Assembly: GCF_022601685.1 (NCBI RefSeq)
Contig: NZ_JAKUML010000005.1
Span: 99,125 to 163,124, forward strand
DNA length: 64,000 nt
From: Acinetobacter sedimenti
Lineage (GTDB): Bacteria > Pseudomonadota > Gammaproteobacteria > Pseudomonadales > Moraxellaceae
Reading direction: 5' to 3'
A program made the position numbers and the translations under genes. Positions 1 through 9,779 of this stretch are shown here, piece by piece (the first letter of the stretch is position 1; the number at the start of each line of letters is the position of its first letter). A model generated the notes under the pieces. It was given only the letters and a program-made list of their open reading frames with translations, was not told where the DNA came from and ran no database searches.

Positions 1-73
1 GAGATTTTAGCGGATTTTGGGGAATTAGCTAGGTGGTTTTAGCTATCCTTTATGAAGCGCTATTTTTTAAATA

Positions 74-190
74 CCTCTACCTAACCCTCTCCTAAAAGGA
101 GAGGGAACTTCCAATATTCAATTTATGACAGCATTTAATTGGTAATGATTTGACCCTCTCCCTGTGGGAGAGGGTTGGGTGAGGGTGCTA
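74..190. repeat. Inverted pair of REP-like palindromic repeats
   Basis: Two short palindromes stand in opposite orientation. The first has arms CCCTCTCCT and AGGAGAGGG (85-105); the second has arms CCCTCTCCC and GGGAGAGGG (154-174). Flanking bases also match when one unit is reverse-complemented: an 'ACC-TC-ACC-AACCCTCTCC' type shoulder is seen at both outer ends. The arrangement resembles a bacterial interspersed mosaic (REP/BIME-like) element. No gene is seen in 1-410; the rest is AT-rich leader of the RES-domain gene. Confidence 0.6.
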
Positions 191-410
191 GTCAAGCATA
201 CAAAATGACTTTGAAAGTTGTAGACGTTCTAAGTCTTTAAGTTTGGTGATGGAGGATATTTTTTTGATAATTGAGTTTTTTCTAATGTGAACTTTTTTGA
301 TAGATTATATATTAGATTTTTGATATTTCACCTCTTATATGAGTGATATATTTAATATTTTGAAATATATGGGTTTTTAAAATTGATTTAATTAAAATAT
401 AGGGTGGATA

Positions 411-1277
411 ATGGTTAATAATTTAGATTTGATAAAATCAGAAGTTAATGATTATTTAGATAAGATAGATTTAAAAGAGCTTAAGGTTAAGATTAGAGAC
501 TTTAGATCTTTACCGAGACATAAGCTTTCTGATAAAGAGTTAATGGATGAAATATATAAAGTTCTTGAGATAGATAATCATTTTATATTGCAGCCTCATT
601 TACGTACCTATCCTGTAGGAAGTTACTTTTATAGAGTTAGGAAGCTTTCACAATCTAATATTTCAGAATTGAAATCTGTAAATGATTTTTGGAATGCTCC
701 AAAAGAATTAATTACCTCTTATCAACGATTAAACAAACCAAAAGAAAGTTTATTATATACAGCGTTTGATATTGATACAGCAATAATTGAAACTCGTCTA
801 AAGGAAAATGATTTTTTCTGTTTAATGATTTATGAAAATATTAAACCTATCAAAGCTGTTTGCATTGGGACAAGTTTTAGTGATGATTTAAGACTTATAG
901 AAATTGAAGATTTTTTAGCAGAAGAATTTTGTAAACCAGTTGGTATAGGTATAGAGCATTTTTATAGAACATCTGAATTGATAGCGAAGCATTTCTTTGA
1001 TTTACCATCAGAAGAAGTTCAAGATGCTTGGGAATATCCCTCGGTACAAGATAGAAAGAAGTTGAACATTTGTTTTAGACCTGAATTAGGAAAAAAACTT
1101 TTGAAGTTAAATGGCACACTAATTTGTAAATATGGTAGTGAAAATACTTTTGCTCCACTTGCTGTCCAAGATGGCTTTGGAGAGGATTTAAAACCGAATA
1201 TTTATCATTTTGATGAAAATTTAGTAAAAAAAATTGCTCCTAATTTTCCTGGTGAATACAGAAAAAACCCGTCTTAA
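411..1277 (+). CDS. RES-domain protein (solitary, possible NAD-degrading toxin family)
   Basis: The 288-residue product shows the spaced features of the RES domain: an Arg in FYRVR (about residue 74), a Glu in the KESLLYTAFD block (about 111) and a Ser in WEYPSVQ (about 211). RES toxins such as ParT and MbcT act on NAD+ or modify a target with it, and normally pair with an Xre-type antitoxin carrying a DUF2384 domain. No such partner lies beside this gene; the upstream 400 bases are non-coding and the downstream gene is convergent gatB. The N-terminal 70 residues are an extra helical, charged region. The gene is strikingly AT-rich (near 30% G+C), unlike gatB, which suggests acquisition. The start is the ATG after a weak AGGGTGG-like site. 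Family assignment is fair; toxin activity is inference. Confidence 0.6.
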   Translation: MVNNLDLIKSEVNDYLDKIDLKELKVKIRDFRSLPRHKLSDKELMDEIYKVLEIDNHFILQPHLRTYPVGSYFYRVRKLSQSNISELKSVNDFWNAPKELITSYQRLNKPKESLLYTAFDIDTAIIETRLKENDFFCLMIYENIKPIKAVCIGTSFSDDLRLIEIEDFLAEEFCKPVGIGIEHFYRTSELIAKHFFDLPSEEVQDAWEYPSVQDRKKLNICFRPELGKKLLKLNGTLICKYGSENTFAPLAVQDGFGEDLKPNIYHFDENLVKKIAPNFPGEYRKNPS

Positions 1278-1287
1278 GACGGGTTTT
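1264..1287. terminator. Bidirectional terminator between the RES gene and gatB
   Basis: A hairpin with arms AAAACCCGTC and GACGGGTTTT around TTAA is followed by a T-run on the plus strand and has an A-run on its other side. The TAA stop codon of the RES gene lies within the loop, so the terminator overlaps the coding end. It can also serve the convergent gatB transcript. Confidence 0.85.
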
Positions 1288-1307
1288 CTTTTTCAAAACT
1301 GATCAGA

Positions 1308-2789
1308 TCAACCAATCAATTTCTTCATTAATTCATTCACTTGAGCGGGGTTGGCTTTACCCTTAGACGCTTTCATCACTTGACCAACCAGACCGTTGAA
1401 AGCTTTCTCTTTACCAGATTTATATTCCTCAACCATCTTTTCATTGGTAGCCAAGACCTCCTTGATGATCGCTTCGATCGCACCTGTATCTGTTTCTTGC
1501 TTCAAGCCTTTTTCCGCAATGATCACATCGGCAGTCTTGCCTTCGTCCCACATATAGCCAAAGACTTGCTTGGCGATCTTACCGCTGATCGTGTTATCGA
1601 CGATGCGTGCAATCATGCCACCCAGTTGCTCGGCAGATACAGGCGATTCGCTCAGCTCTAAGCCTGCTTTGTTCAATGCACCTGAGAATTCACCCATCAC
1701 CCAGTTAGCAGCGACTTTACCTTGCTTGGCACCACCTGATGAGACAACTACTGCTTCATAGAAGTCCGCCATTTCACGTGATAGCGTCAAGACGTGCGCA
1801 TCGTATTCCGTCACACCAAATTCACTGACAAAACGCTCACGACGTGCCGCAGGTAGTTCAGGCATTTCCAATTTGATCGCTTCGATTTGTGCATCTGCGA
1901 TTACCACAGGCAACAAGTCTGGATCAGGGAAGTAACGGTAGTCGTTGGCTTCCTCTTTGGAACGCATTGAGCGAGTTTCCATTTTGTTTGGATCGAACAA
2001 ACGAGTTTCTTGGTCGATCGTACCGCCGTATTCCAAGATTTCCATTTGACGCTCGATTTCCACATTGATGGCTTGTTCAATGAAGCGGAACGAGTTGATA
2101 TTTTTCAGTTCACAACGTGTTCCAAATGGCTCATTTGGACGACGTAGCGACACGTTACAGTCGGCACGGAATGAGCCTTCTGCCATGTTGCCGTCTGAGA
2201 TGCCAAGCCAACGCACAAGAGTGTGAATTGCTTTGACGTAGGCAACCGCTTCGTCCACCGAGCGCATATCAGGTTCTGATACGATCTCGAGTAGCGGTGT
2301 GCCTGCACGGTTGAGGTCAATGCCCGACATACCATCAATCGCATCGTGAATCGACTTGCCTGCATCTTCTTCCAAATGTGCACGGGTCACGCCAATGCGC
2401 TTCACAGTGCCATCTTCAAGCTGAATGTCGATGTGACCTTTGCCGACGATCGGATTGTCCATTTGGCTGATTTGATAGCCTTTTGGTGAATCAGGGTAGA
2501 AGTAGTTTTTACGAGCAAACACAGAGGCTTGGTCGATATACGCATCTATGCCCAAACCAAAACGAATGGCGAGATTGACCACTTCTTTATTCAGTACAGG
2601 TAGCACACCCGGCATGGCTAAATCGACAAGGCTTGCTTGGGTATTTGGGTCTTGACCAAACTCAGTTGATGAGCCAGAAAAGATTTTAGAATTGGTCGCC
2701 AGTTGCGTGTGGATCTCAATCCCGATCACCACTTCCCAGCCGTCAATAAGATTTGATTTCGGCTTGTTTGCTTTAGCATTGTTCGCCAT
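1308..2789 (-). CDS. gatB: Asp-tRNA(Asn)/Glu-tRNA(Gln) amidotransferase subunit B
   Basis: GatB (493 residues) is the kinase-like subunit of the GatCAB complex. It binds mischarged Glu-tRNA(Gln) or Asp-tRNA(Asn) and activates the acyl group for amidation with ammonia delivered from GatA. The N-terminal signature [13 protein letters not shown] and the following GSSTEFG and DLAMPGVLP blocks are intact, and the helical tail ends in the usual NELMKKLIG. The ATG start has a GAGGAGA ribosome site eight bases upstream. It overlaps the gatA stop by one base (TAATG), implying translational coupling. It is the last gene of the gatC-gatA-gatB operon, ending at the shared hairpin at 1264-1287. Length is normal for the family. 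Confidence 0.97.
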   Translation of the reverse strand: MANNAKANKPKSNLIDGWEVVIGIEIHTQLATNSKIFSGSSTEFGQDPNTQASLVDLAMPGVLPVLNKEVVNLAIRFGLGIDAYIDQASVFARKNYFYPDSPKGYQISQMDNPIVGKGHIDIQLEDGTVKRIGVTRAHLEEDAGKSIHDAIDGMSGIDLNRAGTPLLEIVSEPDMRSVDEAVAYVKAIHTLVRWLGISDGNMAEGSFRADCNVSLRRPNEPFGTRCELKNINSFRFIEQAINVEIERQMEILEYGGTIDQETRLFDPNKMETRSMRSKEEANDYRYFPDPDLLPVVIADAQIEAIKLEMPELPAARRERFVSEFGVTEYDAHVLTLSREMADFYEAVVVSSGGAKQGKVAANWVMGEFSGALNKAGLELSESPVSAEQLGGMIARIVDNTISGKIAKQVFGYMWDEGKTADVIIAEKGLKQETDTGAIEAIIKEVLATNEKMVEEYKSGKEKAFNGLVGQVMKASKGKANPAQVNELMKKLIG

Positions 2790-4267
2790 TACGCATTCTC
2801 CTCAGCAATCGCCGCACGTTGGGTGTGGAAGTCGGTGTGTTGTTGATATTGATGAACGATGGAAAGCAGTTGTGACTCTGACCAATAATTCCCAATCAAC
2901 TGTAAACCAACAGGAAGTTGATCTTGATCAAAACCAACAGGTGCATTGATCGCAGGTAAGCCCGCCAAGTTCACTGCAATGGTATAAATATCACCGAGAT
3001 ACATTTCCACAGGAGTCAAATCCGCACCGATTTTATAAGCTGTGGTTGGCGCAGATGGCGCTGCGATCACATCGACACTTTCAAAGGCTTTTAAGAAATC
3101 TTGTTGAATTAAGCGGCGGACTTTTTGTGCTTTGACATAGTACGCATCGTAGTAGCCTGCTGATAGGGCATAAGTACCAATCAAAATACGGCGTTGTACT
3201 TCTGCACCAAAGCCTTCTGAACGAGAGCGTTTGTACAGATCGAGAATGTCTTTCGGTTCGTCACAGCGATAACCGTAGCGCACACCGTCATAACGTGACA
3301 GATTGGATGAGGCTTCCGCAGGGGCGATCAGGTAGTAGGTCGGCACGTAGGCTTCAGTCATGTTGAGGTCGATCTCAACCAAGATTGCGCCAAGTTCTTC
3401 TAATTTTTTCAATGATTCTTCAACACGCACTTTGACATCATTGGATAAGCCATCAACATTAAAATATTGCTTAGGAATACCGATGCGTAAACCATTTAAA
3501 GTTGTGTTATCGAGATTTGCGACGTAATCATCGACTGATTTTTCCATCGAAGTCGAGTCTTTGGCATCGTGTCCAGCCATGACATTCATCAAATAGGCGC
3601 AGTCTTCGGCTGAACGTGCCATTGGACCGCCTTGATCGAGAGAGGATGCATAAGCGATCATGCCAAAACGAGAAACACGCCCATAAGTTGGTTTTAAACC
3701 TGTCAGTCCGCAAAATGACGCAGGCTGACGAATCGAACCGCCTGTATCTGTGCCCGTGGCAAATGGTGCAAGATCAGCCGCAATCACCGCCGCCGAACCA
3801 CCTGATGAGCCACCCGGAACACGATCAAGCGCCCACGGATTTTTGGTTGCGCCAAAATATGAGGATTCACTGGTCGAGCCCATAGCGAACTCATCCATAT
3901 TGACTTTGCCCAGTGTGACTAAGCCTGCATCTTTGCCTTTCGCAACGACGGTTGCATCATACGGCGAGATAAAGTTATCCAGTATTTTAGAACCCGCGGT
4001 GGTTTTGATGCCTTGGGTACAAAAGATGTCTTTATGCGCAATCGGGATACCCGTCAGTGTCGTTGCATTGCCTGCTTGACGCAGTGCATCGGCTGCATCT
4101 GCTTGTGCAAGTGCTTGTTCAGTGGTCACGGTGACATAGGATTGAACTTGGTTGTCGATTTTTGCGATGCGGTTGAGGTAATGTTGCGTCAATTCTCGAG
4201 AGGAGAACTTGGCTTGAGCGAGTCCTTCTGAGAGTTCTCGAATAGATAAACGATGTAAGTCAGTCAT
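2789..4267 (-). CDS. gatA: Asp-tRNA(Asn)/Glu-tRNA(Gln) amidotransferase subunit A
   Basis: GatA (492 residues) is the glutaminase of GatCAB and belongs to the amidase signature family. The Ser-cisSer-Lys catalytic apparatus is visible: Lys in IAHKDIF (about residue 79), the GGSSGGSAA glycine/serine loop, and the nucleophile Ser in [11 protein letters not shown]. It sits between gatC (68 bases away) and gatB (one-base overlap), the usual operon order. The ATG start gives the normal [12 protein letters not shown] opening, although the ribosome site in front of it is poor. Nothing is unusual. Confidence 0.97.
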   Translation of the reverse strand: MTDLHRLSIRELSEGLAQAKFSSRELTQHYLNRIAKIDNQVQSYVTVTTEQALAQADAADALRQAGNATTLTGIPIAHKDIFCTQGIKTTAGSKILDNFISPYDATVVAKGKDAGLVTLGKVNMDEFAMGSTSESSYFGATKNPWALDRVPGGSSGGSAAVIAADLAPFATGTDTGGSIRQPASFCGLTGLKPTYGRVSRFGMIAYASSLDQGGPMARSAEDCAYLMNVMAGHDAKDSTSMEKSVDDYVANLDNTTLNGLRIGIPKQYFNVDGLSNDVKVRVEESLKKLEELGAILVEIDLNMTEAYVPTYYLIAPAEASSNLSRYDGVRYGYRCDEPKDILDLYKRSRSEGFGAEVQRRILIGTYALSAGYYDAYYVKAQKVRRLIQQDFLKAFESVDVIAAPSAPTTAYKIGADLTPVEMYLGDIYTIAVNLAGLPAINAPVGFDQDQLPVGLQLIGNYWSESQLLSIVHQYQQHTDFHTQRAAIAEENA

Positions 4268-4335
4268 AACATATTCAATCTGTAATTCAGTAAAAATATA
4301 AAAAATGGATTTAATTGGTGATTATTTGTTCGATT

Positions 4336-4650
4336 TTATTCAATCACACGAGGTACAACATATAAACCATCTTGTGTTTCAGGTGCAACAGCCTGATATT
4401 GGTCACGATGATTACTTTCGCTTACAACATCGTCACGTAATGGTTGAGGATGGTCGAATGGGCTTTTCAGTGGCTCAACACCTTCGGTATCGATCCCTTT
4501 CATGGTTTCCATCATATCCAAGATTTTATTTAAACTTTGTGCATAATCAACGCATTGCGAGTCATCTAGCGAAAGGCGAGCAAGGTTTGCAATCGCAGAA
4601 ACTGTTTCGGCATTGAGCTCTTGAGCATGTTTTGCATTGTCAGCAGACAT
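4336..4650 (-). CDS. gatC: Asp-tRNA(Asn)/Glu-tRNA(Gln) amidotransferase subunit C
   Basis: GatC (104 residues) is the small subunit that wraps around and stabilises the GatA-GatB interface. The ANLARLSL motif and the DTEGVEPLKSP(F)DHPQPLRDD block are typical. I place the start at the ATG giving MSADNAKHAQ, which has CAGGTG five bases upstream. A longer reading beginning at 4683 adds eleven residues with no better ribosome site. It is the first gene of gatCAB. Its promoter must lie in the roughly 140 bases shared with the divergent mreB gene. Confidence 0.94.
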   Translation of the reverse strand: MSADNAKHAQELNAETVSAIANLARLSLDDSQCVDYAQSLNKILDMMETMKGIDTEGVEPLKSPFDHPQPLRDDVVSESNHRDQYQAVAPETQDGLYVVPRVIE

Positions 4651-4703
4651 GAGTTCACCTGATCCGTTATCAAAAAATTTCAAAATATCGTGCGTTATAA
4701 TAA

Positions 4704-5825
<1,122 letters not shown>

Positions 5826-5864
5826 ATTCTGACCTTTAACACAGATCAAATAAGGAAATAGACG

Positions 5865-6719
5865 GTGCACACAATTTTAACTAGACAACCACCGTCTGTT
5901 CGTTCATTTATTCTTGCTTTAGTTGTCTGTTTTGTTGCTATTTTTGTCAATTGGCGATTCCCACAAGTCATTCAGCCAGTTCGTGATGTGTTAAAAGTAG
6001 GCTATTACCCAATTTATGCTTTGGCAAATTATCCTGTACTTTCAGGCGAATGGATGAAGTTGCAGCTTAAATCTGAGCAAAGCTTACGCCGTGAAAATAT
6101 TGCACTTCGTGCAGAGCTAGATCAAGCCAAAGTTCGCTTACAAAAACTTTCAGAGCTTTCTGCTGAAAATACGCGCCTTCGAGGTTTGGTTGATACCCCT
6201 TTGATTATTGATGGACGCATGTTGATCACCGAAATTATCGGTGTCGATTCCAATCCGTTGAATCACATTATTATCATCAACAAGGGTAGCCGTGATCAAT
6301 TGCAAGAAGGTCAAACTGTACTTGATGATCAAGGTATTATGGGGCAGATTATTGCAGTTTATCCGCACAGCGCACGAGTGATGCTGCTTTCTGATAAAGA
6401 TAGTTCTCTGTCTGTGCGTTTGGATCGTACTGGAATGCGTTCGATTGTGTCAGGCAAAGGCGATTATAGTGAACTCGTCATGCAATATGTGCCAAGTAGT
6501 GCAGATGTCAAAGTCGGCGACCTTGTCTACAGCTCAGGTTTGGGAGAGCGATATCCAGCAGGATATTTGGTTGGTAAAGTGAAACATATTGAAGTGCCGT
6601 CTTCGAGTGAGTTTGCAGATATTACCATTCAACCTTCGGCGCAGCTTTCGAGCGGTCATAATGTTGTTGTGCTGTTTTCCCAAGCATTGTCGAAGGAGCA
6701 GCCGAATGGCACTCGCTAA
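5865..6719 (+). CDS. mreC: Rod shape-determining protein MreC
   Basis: MreC (284 residues) is a bitopic inner-membrane protein whose periplasmic beta-domains scaffold the elongasome. One membrane helix (about residues 14-30) is followed by a coiled coil (about 70-105, SLRRENIALRAELDQAKVRLQKL) and the beta-rich core containing NHIIIINKG and the later DLVYSSGLGERYPAG. Translation starts at a GTG with TAAGGAA eight bases upstream. The 3' end overlaps mreD by 14 bases. Length and organisation are normal. Confidence 0.95.
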   Translation: MHTILTRQPPSVRSFILALVVCFVAIFVNWRFPQVIQPVRDVLKVGYYPIYALANYPVLSGEWMKLQLKSEQSLRRENIALRAELDQAKVRLQKLSELSAENTRLRGLVDTPLIIDGRMLITEIIGVDSNPLNHIIIINKGSRDQLQEGQTVLDDQGIMGQIIAVYPHSARVMLLSDKDSSLSVRLDRTGMRSIVSGKGDYSELVMQYVPSSADVKVGDLVYSSGLGERYPAGYLVGKVKHIEVPSSSEFADITIQPSAQLSSGHNVVVLFSQALSKEQPNGTR

Positions 6720-7200
6720 GAAAGAAAATTTTCAAAGTCGTGATCCTCTGATTGCCATTGTCATTTCGGTGATCCTTGCATCTGTGTTCATGGTTTATCC
6801 AGTATCTTATTTTTTAAGTGGCTGGCGCCCGATGTTTATGCTTCTAGTCATGTTTTTTTGGGTGATGTGTCAGCCTGCGTGGTGTGGTGTGTGGTTTGCT
6901 TTTTTAGTTGGTATTTTTACAGACTTATTAATGGAGTATCCATTAGGTTTAAATGCCATGAGTTTTGTGATGATTGCATTTTTTGCCCGATTTTTTACAC
7001 GTGAACGTCGTGTCATGACAGAAACAAACCTATGGATAATTACCGTCATAGCCGTTGCATTCCATCTACTTTTGATGTGGTTACTGTTGGTGATGACAGG
7101 TAATGAAATGAGCCTAGTTCGGCACTGGCAGACGTTGCTGAGTAGCTCATTGTTGTGGCCAGTAGTGTATTGGGGATTAAAGAAATGGCGAGCCGTGTGA
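6706..7200 (+). CDS. mreD: Rod shape-determining protein MreD
   Basis: MreD (164 residues) is a small polytopic inner-membrane partner of MreC. Around five hydrophobic helices are visible, with the family-like WCGVWFAFLVGIFTDLLMEYPLG segment. The ATG lies inside the mreC end and is preceded by AAGGAG at 6693-6698, so it is chosen over upstream in-frame codons. Its own 3' end overlaps the start of maf by 16 bases. It forms one translationally coupled unit with mreC and maf. Confidence 0.92.
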   Translation: MALAKKENFQSRDPLIAIVISVILASVFMVYPVSYFLSGWRPMFMLLVMFFWVMCQPAWCGVWFAFLVGIFTDLLMEYPLGLNAMSFVMIAFFARFFTRERRVMTETNLWIITVIAVAFHLLLMWLLLVMTGNEMSLVRHWQTLLSSSLLWPVVYWGLKKWRAV

Positions 7201-7754
7201 TACTCGCCTCGGCATCGCCAAGACGTAAAGAATTATTAGAACAAGTTAATGTCGAGTTTGAAATTTATCCTGCAAATATTGACGAATCACAACACCTAAA
7301 CGAACACATCGATCAATATGTACAGCGTGTTGCGATTGCCAAAGCACAATATATTTTAAATCAATTTCCAGATGCCATCGTGATCGCTGCTGATACCACG
7401 GTTGGTATTGATCAGCATATTTTGACCAAGCCGAACGACGAAGATGATGCACTGCGCATGTGGCGATTGCTTTCAGGGCGAAGTCATCAAGTCAAAACAA
7501 CCGTAGTGATTGCGAATAAATACAAAATTTTCCATGACACGGTAAGCACCTTAGTTTACTTTAAAGTATTAGATGAAACTGAAATGCGCCAATATTGGCA
7601 AACTGGTGAGCCACAAGATAAAGCGGCGGGTTATGCGATTCAGGGACGTGCAGGCGCTTGGGTGACTCGTATTGAAGGAAGTTATAGCAATGTGGTCGGT
7701 TTACCCTTGTATGAAACCTTGGCGTTATTGGTAAAGGTACAACAAGATATTTAA
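7185..7754 (+). CDS. maf: Maf family nucleotide pyrophosphatase (septum formation inhibitor-like)
   Basis: This 189-residue protein starts with the Maf signature VILASASPRRKELLEQV and carries the conserved ADTTV block and the GRAGAWVTRIEGSYSNVVGLPL C-terminus. Maf proteins hydrolyse non-canonical or canonical dTTP/UTP-type nucleotides and are linked to septation control. The combination SASPRRKELL with DTTV is the YhdE-like type. I take the internal ATG giving MASRVILASASP rather than the ATG ten codons upstream; both lie within the mreD end. The order mreD-maf-rng is common in gammaproteobacteria. Confidence 0.93.
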   Translation: MASRVILASASPRRKELLEQVNVEFEIYPANIDESQHLNEHIDQYVQRVAIAKAQYILNQFPDAIVIAADTTVGIDQHILTKPNDEDDALRMWRLLSGRSHQVKTTVVIANKYKIFHDTVSTLVYFKVLDETEMRQYWQTGEPQDKAAGYAIQGRAGAWVTRIEGSYSNVVGLPLYETLALLVKVQQDI

Positions 7755-7815
7755 CTGATATTTATAGATTTGCCAGTTTTAATTTTTATTCTTTATTTTT
7801 GGTTTTAGGTCGGGT

Positions 7816-9270
7816 ATGGCGGAAGAGTTATTAATTAATATCACGCCGATGGAGTGTCGTGTGGCACTCATCGAAAATGGCACGGTGAATGAGCTATTTG
7901 TTGAGCGTACAGCCAAGCGTGGTTTAGTCGGCAATATTTATAATGGCAAAATTGTCCGTGTACTGCCGGGTATGCAAGCTGCATTTGTTGACATTGGGCA
8001 GTCACGTACCGCTTTTTTACACATTAATGATATGGTGTGGCCTCGTGCGCAAACTGCACCAAATATCTTTGAAATGCTACACCCTGGACAAGTCGTTTTA
8101 GTCCAAGTCATGAAAGACATGCTCGGGACAAAGGGTGCTCGCCTGACTACCGATCTCTCTATTCCTTCACGCTATTTGGTATTTATGCCTTTTGGCAACC
8201 ATACAGGTGTATCACAAAAGATCGAACAGGAAGCTGAGCGTGATCGCTTGAGGGAAATGATTGATCGTTTACAAGCAGAACATCAGCTACCCGGTAGTGT
8301 GATTGTACGGACAGCGGCTGAAGGCGTCACTGAGCAAGCACTCAGCCAAGATATGGCATATTTGGCCAAGCTGTGGAAATTTATTCAGAAAAATCAAAAA
8401 GAAGTTGAAGCAACTGCGCTGATCTTCGAAGAGTTGCCTTTGCCTGAACGAGTGATCCGTGACCTTGCCAATAGTGAAACCCATAAAATCTATGTGGATT
8501 CACGTGAAATTTTTACCAAACTTCAAGACTTCGTCGAAAAATTTGTACCGACCATGCAAGGTCGTTTAAACCATTATCCCGGTGAAAAACCACTGTTCGA
8601 GTTATATAACGTCGAAGACGATATTCAAAAAGCGCTACGTACTCGTGTTGATCTGAAGTCTGGTGGTTATCTGATGATTGACCAGACTGAGGCGATGACC
8701 ACCATTGATGTCAATACAGGCTCATATGTTGGTGGGCGTACTCTCGAAGATACGGTATTTAAAACCAATCTTGAAGCAACGCAGATTATCGTTCGTCAAC
8801 TTCGATTGCGTAATCTTGGCGGGATTATCATCATTGATTTTATCGACATGCAAGAGCAGGCGCATCGTGATGAAGTGATGCGTCTTCTTGAAAAGATGCT
8901 TGAGCGCGATCATGCCAAGACGAAGATTACTCAGGTGTCTGAGCTTGGTTTGGTCGAAATGACTCGTAAGCGTACACGAGAGTCTTTGGAACATCTGCTT
9001 TGCGAGTCGTGTCCGACTTGTCAGGGACGTGGTTACGTTAAAACTGCAGAGACAGTATGTTACGAAATCTTTCGAGAAATTATGCGATTTGCAAGAGCTT
9101 ACCAATCGCAGCATGCCTATACCATTGTGGCTCACCCGATGGTGATTGATCGCCTATTGACCTCAGAGGCTTCTGCTGTGGCGGATTTGGAGCATTTTAT
9201 TGATCGTGTGATCAAGTTCCAAGTTGAAAACTTATACACTCAAGAGCAGTACGATATCATCTTGAGTTAG
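7816..9270 (+). CDS. rng: Ribonuclease G
   Basis: RNase G (484 residues) is the paralogue of RNase E lacking the degradosome scaffold. It matures the 5' end of 16S rRNA and cleaves selected mRNAs. The N-terminal S1 domain (about residues 30-110, NIYNGKIVRVLPGMQAAFVDIG), the catalytic DNase-I-like subdomain with the Mg-binding ITIDVNTG and IIIDFIDM acidic motifs, and the zinc-link cysteines in the CESCPTCQGRGYV segment are present. Length matches the E. coli protein (489). It follows maf by 61 bases and closes the mre cluster. Confidence 0.95.
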   Translation: MAEELLINITPMECRVALIENGTVNELFVERTAKRGLVGNIYNGKIVRVLPGMQAAFVDIGQSRTAFLHINDMVWPRAQTAPNIFEMLHPGQVVLVQVMKDMLGTKGARLTTDLSIPSRYLVFMPFGNHTGVSQKIEQEAERDRLREMIDRLQAEHQLPGSVIVRTAAEGVTEQALSQDMAYLAKLWKFIQKNQKEVEATALIFEELPLPERVIRDLANSETHKIYVDSREIFTKLQDFVEKFVPTMQGRLNHYPGEKPLFELYNVEDDIQKALRTRVDLKSGGYLMIDQTEAMTTIDVNTGSYVGGRTLEDTVFKTNLEATQIIVRQLRLRNLGGIIIIDFIDMQEQAHRDEVMRLLEKMLERDHAKTKITQVSELGLVEMTRKRTRESLEHLLCESCPTCQGRGYVKTAETVCYEIFREIMRFARAYQSQHAYTIVAHPMVIDRLLTSEASAVADLEHFIDRVIKFQVENLYTQEQYDIILS

Positions 9271-9432
9271 CATAATCTTCCAAGCTGTAACAAATTGCGA
9301 TAATTGTTTGTTACAACTGGAGTTTTACTTTTTATCGTCGCTCCTCAATACTGTAATCATCGTCAATCTAGCCAGCAAAACAACTTTTAAGTGTTTTAAA
9401 AGTTGAGTTTGAAAGCCAATGAGGTGAATACT

Positions 9433-9594
9433 ATGGGTGCAACGAAAACGCTATTAAAAACAGGCGCAACGGCGATTGAACTTACTCGTGTAAATCGTTG
9501 TTATATGGTGTCTGAGTCAGGCGAAGAAGTTCGTGTGACTAAAGAAATGATTCAAATGGCATGCTCGCAACTGCTATCACGTTGTCGTAAATAA
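9433..9594 (+). CDS. Conserved small protein of unknown function
   Basis: A 53-residue basic protein begins at an ATG preceded by GAGGTG (9421-9426), a good ribosome site that decides this start over an in-frame TTG thirty bases upstream. It has no signal peptide or membrane segment. The middle reads TAIELTRVNRCYMVSESGEEVRVTKEMIQMAC, a beta-hairpin-like amphipathic stretch with two cysteines. It stands alone between rng and a strong terminator and is probably expressed as its own unit. I do not recognise a family and assign no function. Confidence 0.6.
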   Translation: MGATKTLLKTGATAIELTRVNRCYMVSESGEEVRVTKEMIQMACSQLLSRCRK

Positions 9595-9708
9595 TTATTT
9601 TGATGCTTTGCTGATTCTATTTTTAATCATCTCCTATGAATAGGATACTCCCACAAGTAAAAATCAAAATAGAGTAGAACAACTCAACGCTATACGTTAT
9701 CAATTAAT

Positions 9709-9739
9709 AAAAACGCCAGTGAAATATCACTGGCGTTTT
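9709..9739. terminator. Bidirectional terminator between the small ORF and the wax synthase
   Basis: Perfect arms AAAACGCCAGTG and CACTGGCGTTTT surround a six-base AT-rich loop, followed by T residues. It serves the small plus-strand gene and the end of the convergent wax synthase gene. Confidence 0.85.
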
Positions 9740-9779
9740 TGCATAGAGGTGATATCAACTCAACAGCGTGATATTTTCC

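Noticed and set aside
154..190. A CRISPR repeat-spacer start
   Set aside because: Only two copies, in opposite orientation, with no regular spacing.
1341..1661. Open frames of 60-110 codons opposite gatB and gatA
   Set aside because: They lie antisense to strongly conserved genes and their translations have no recognisable features.
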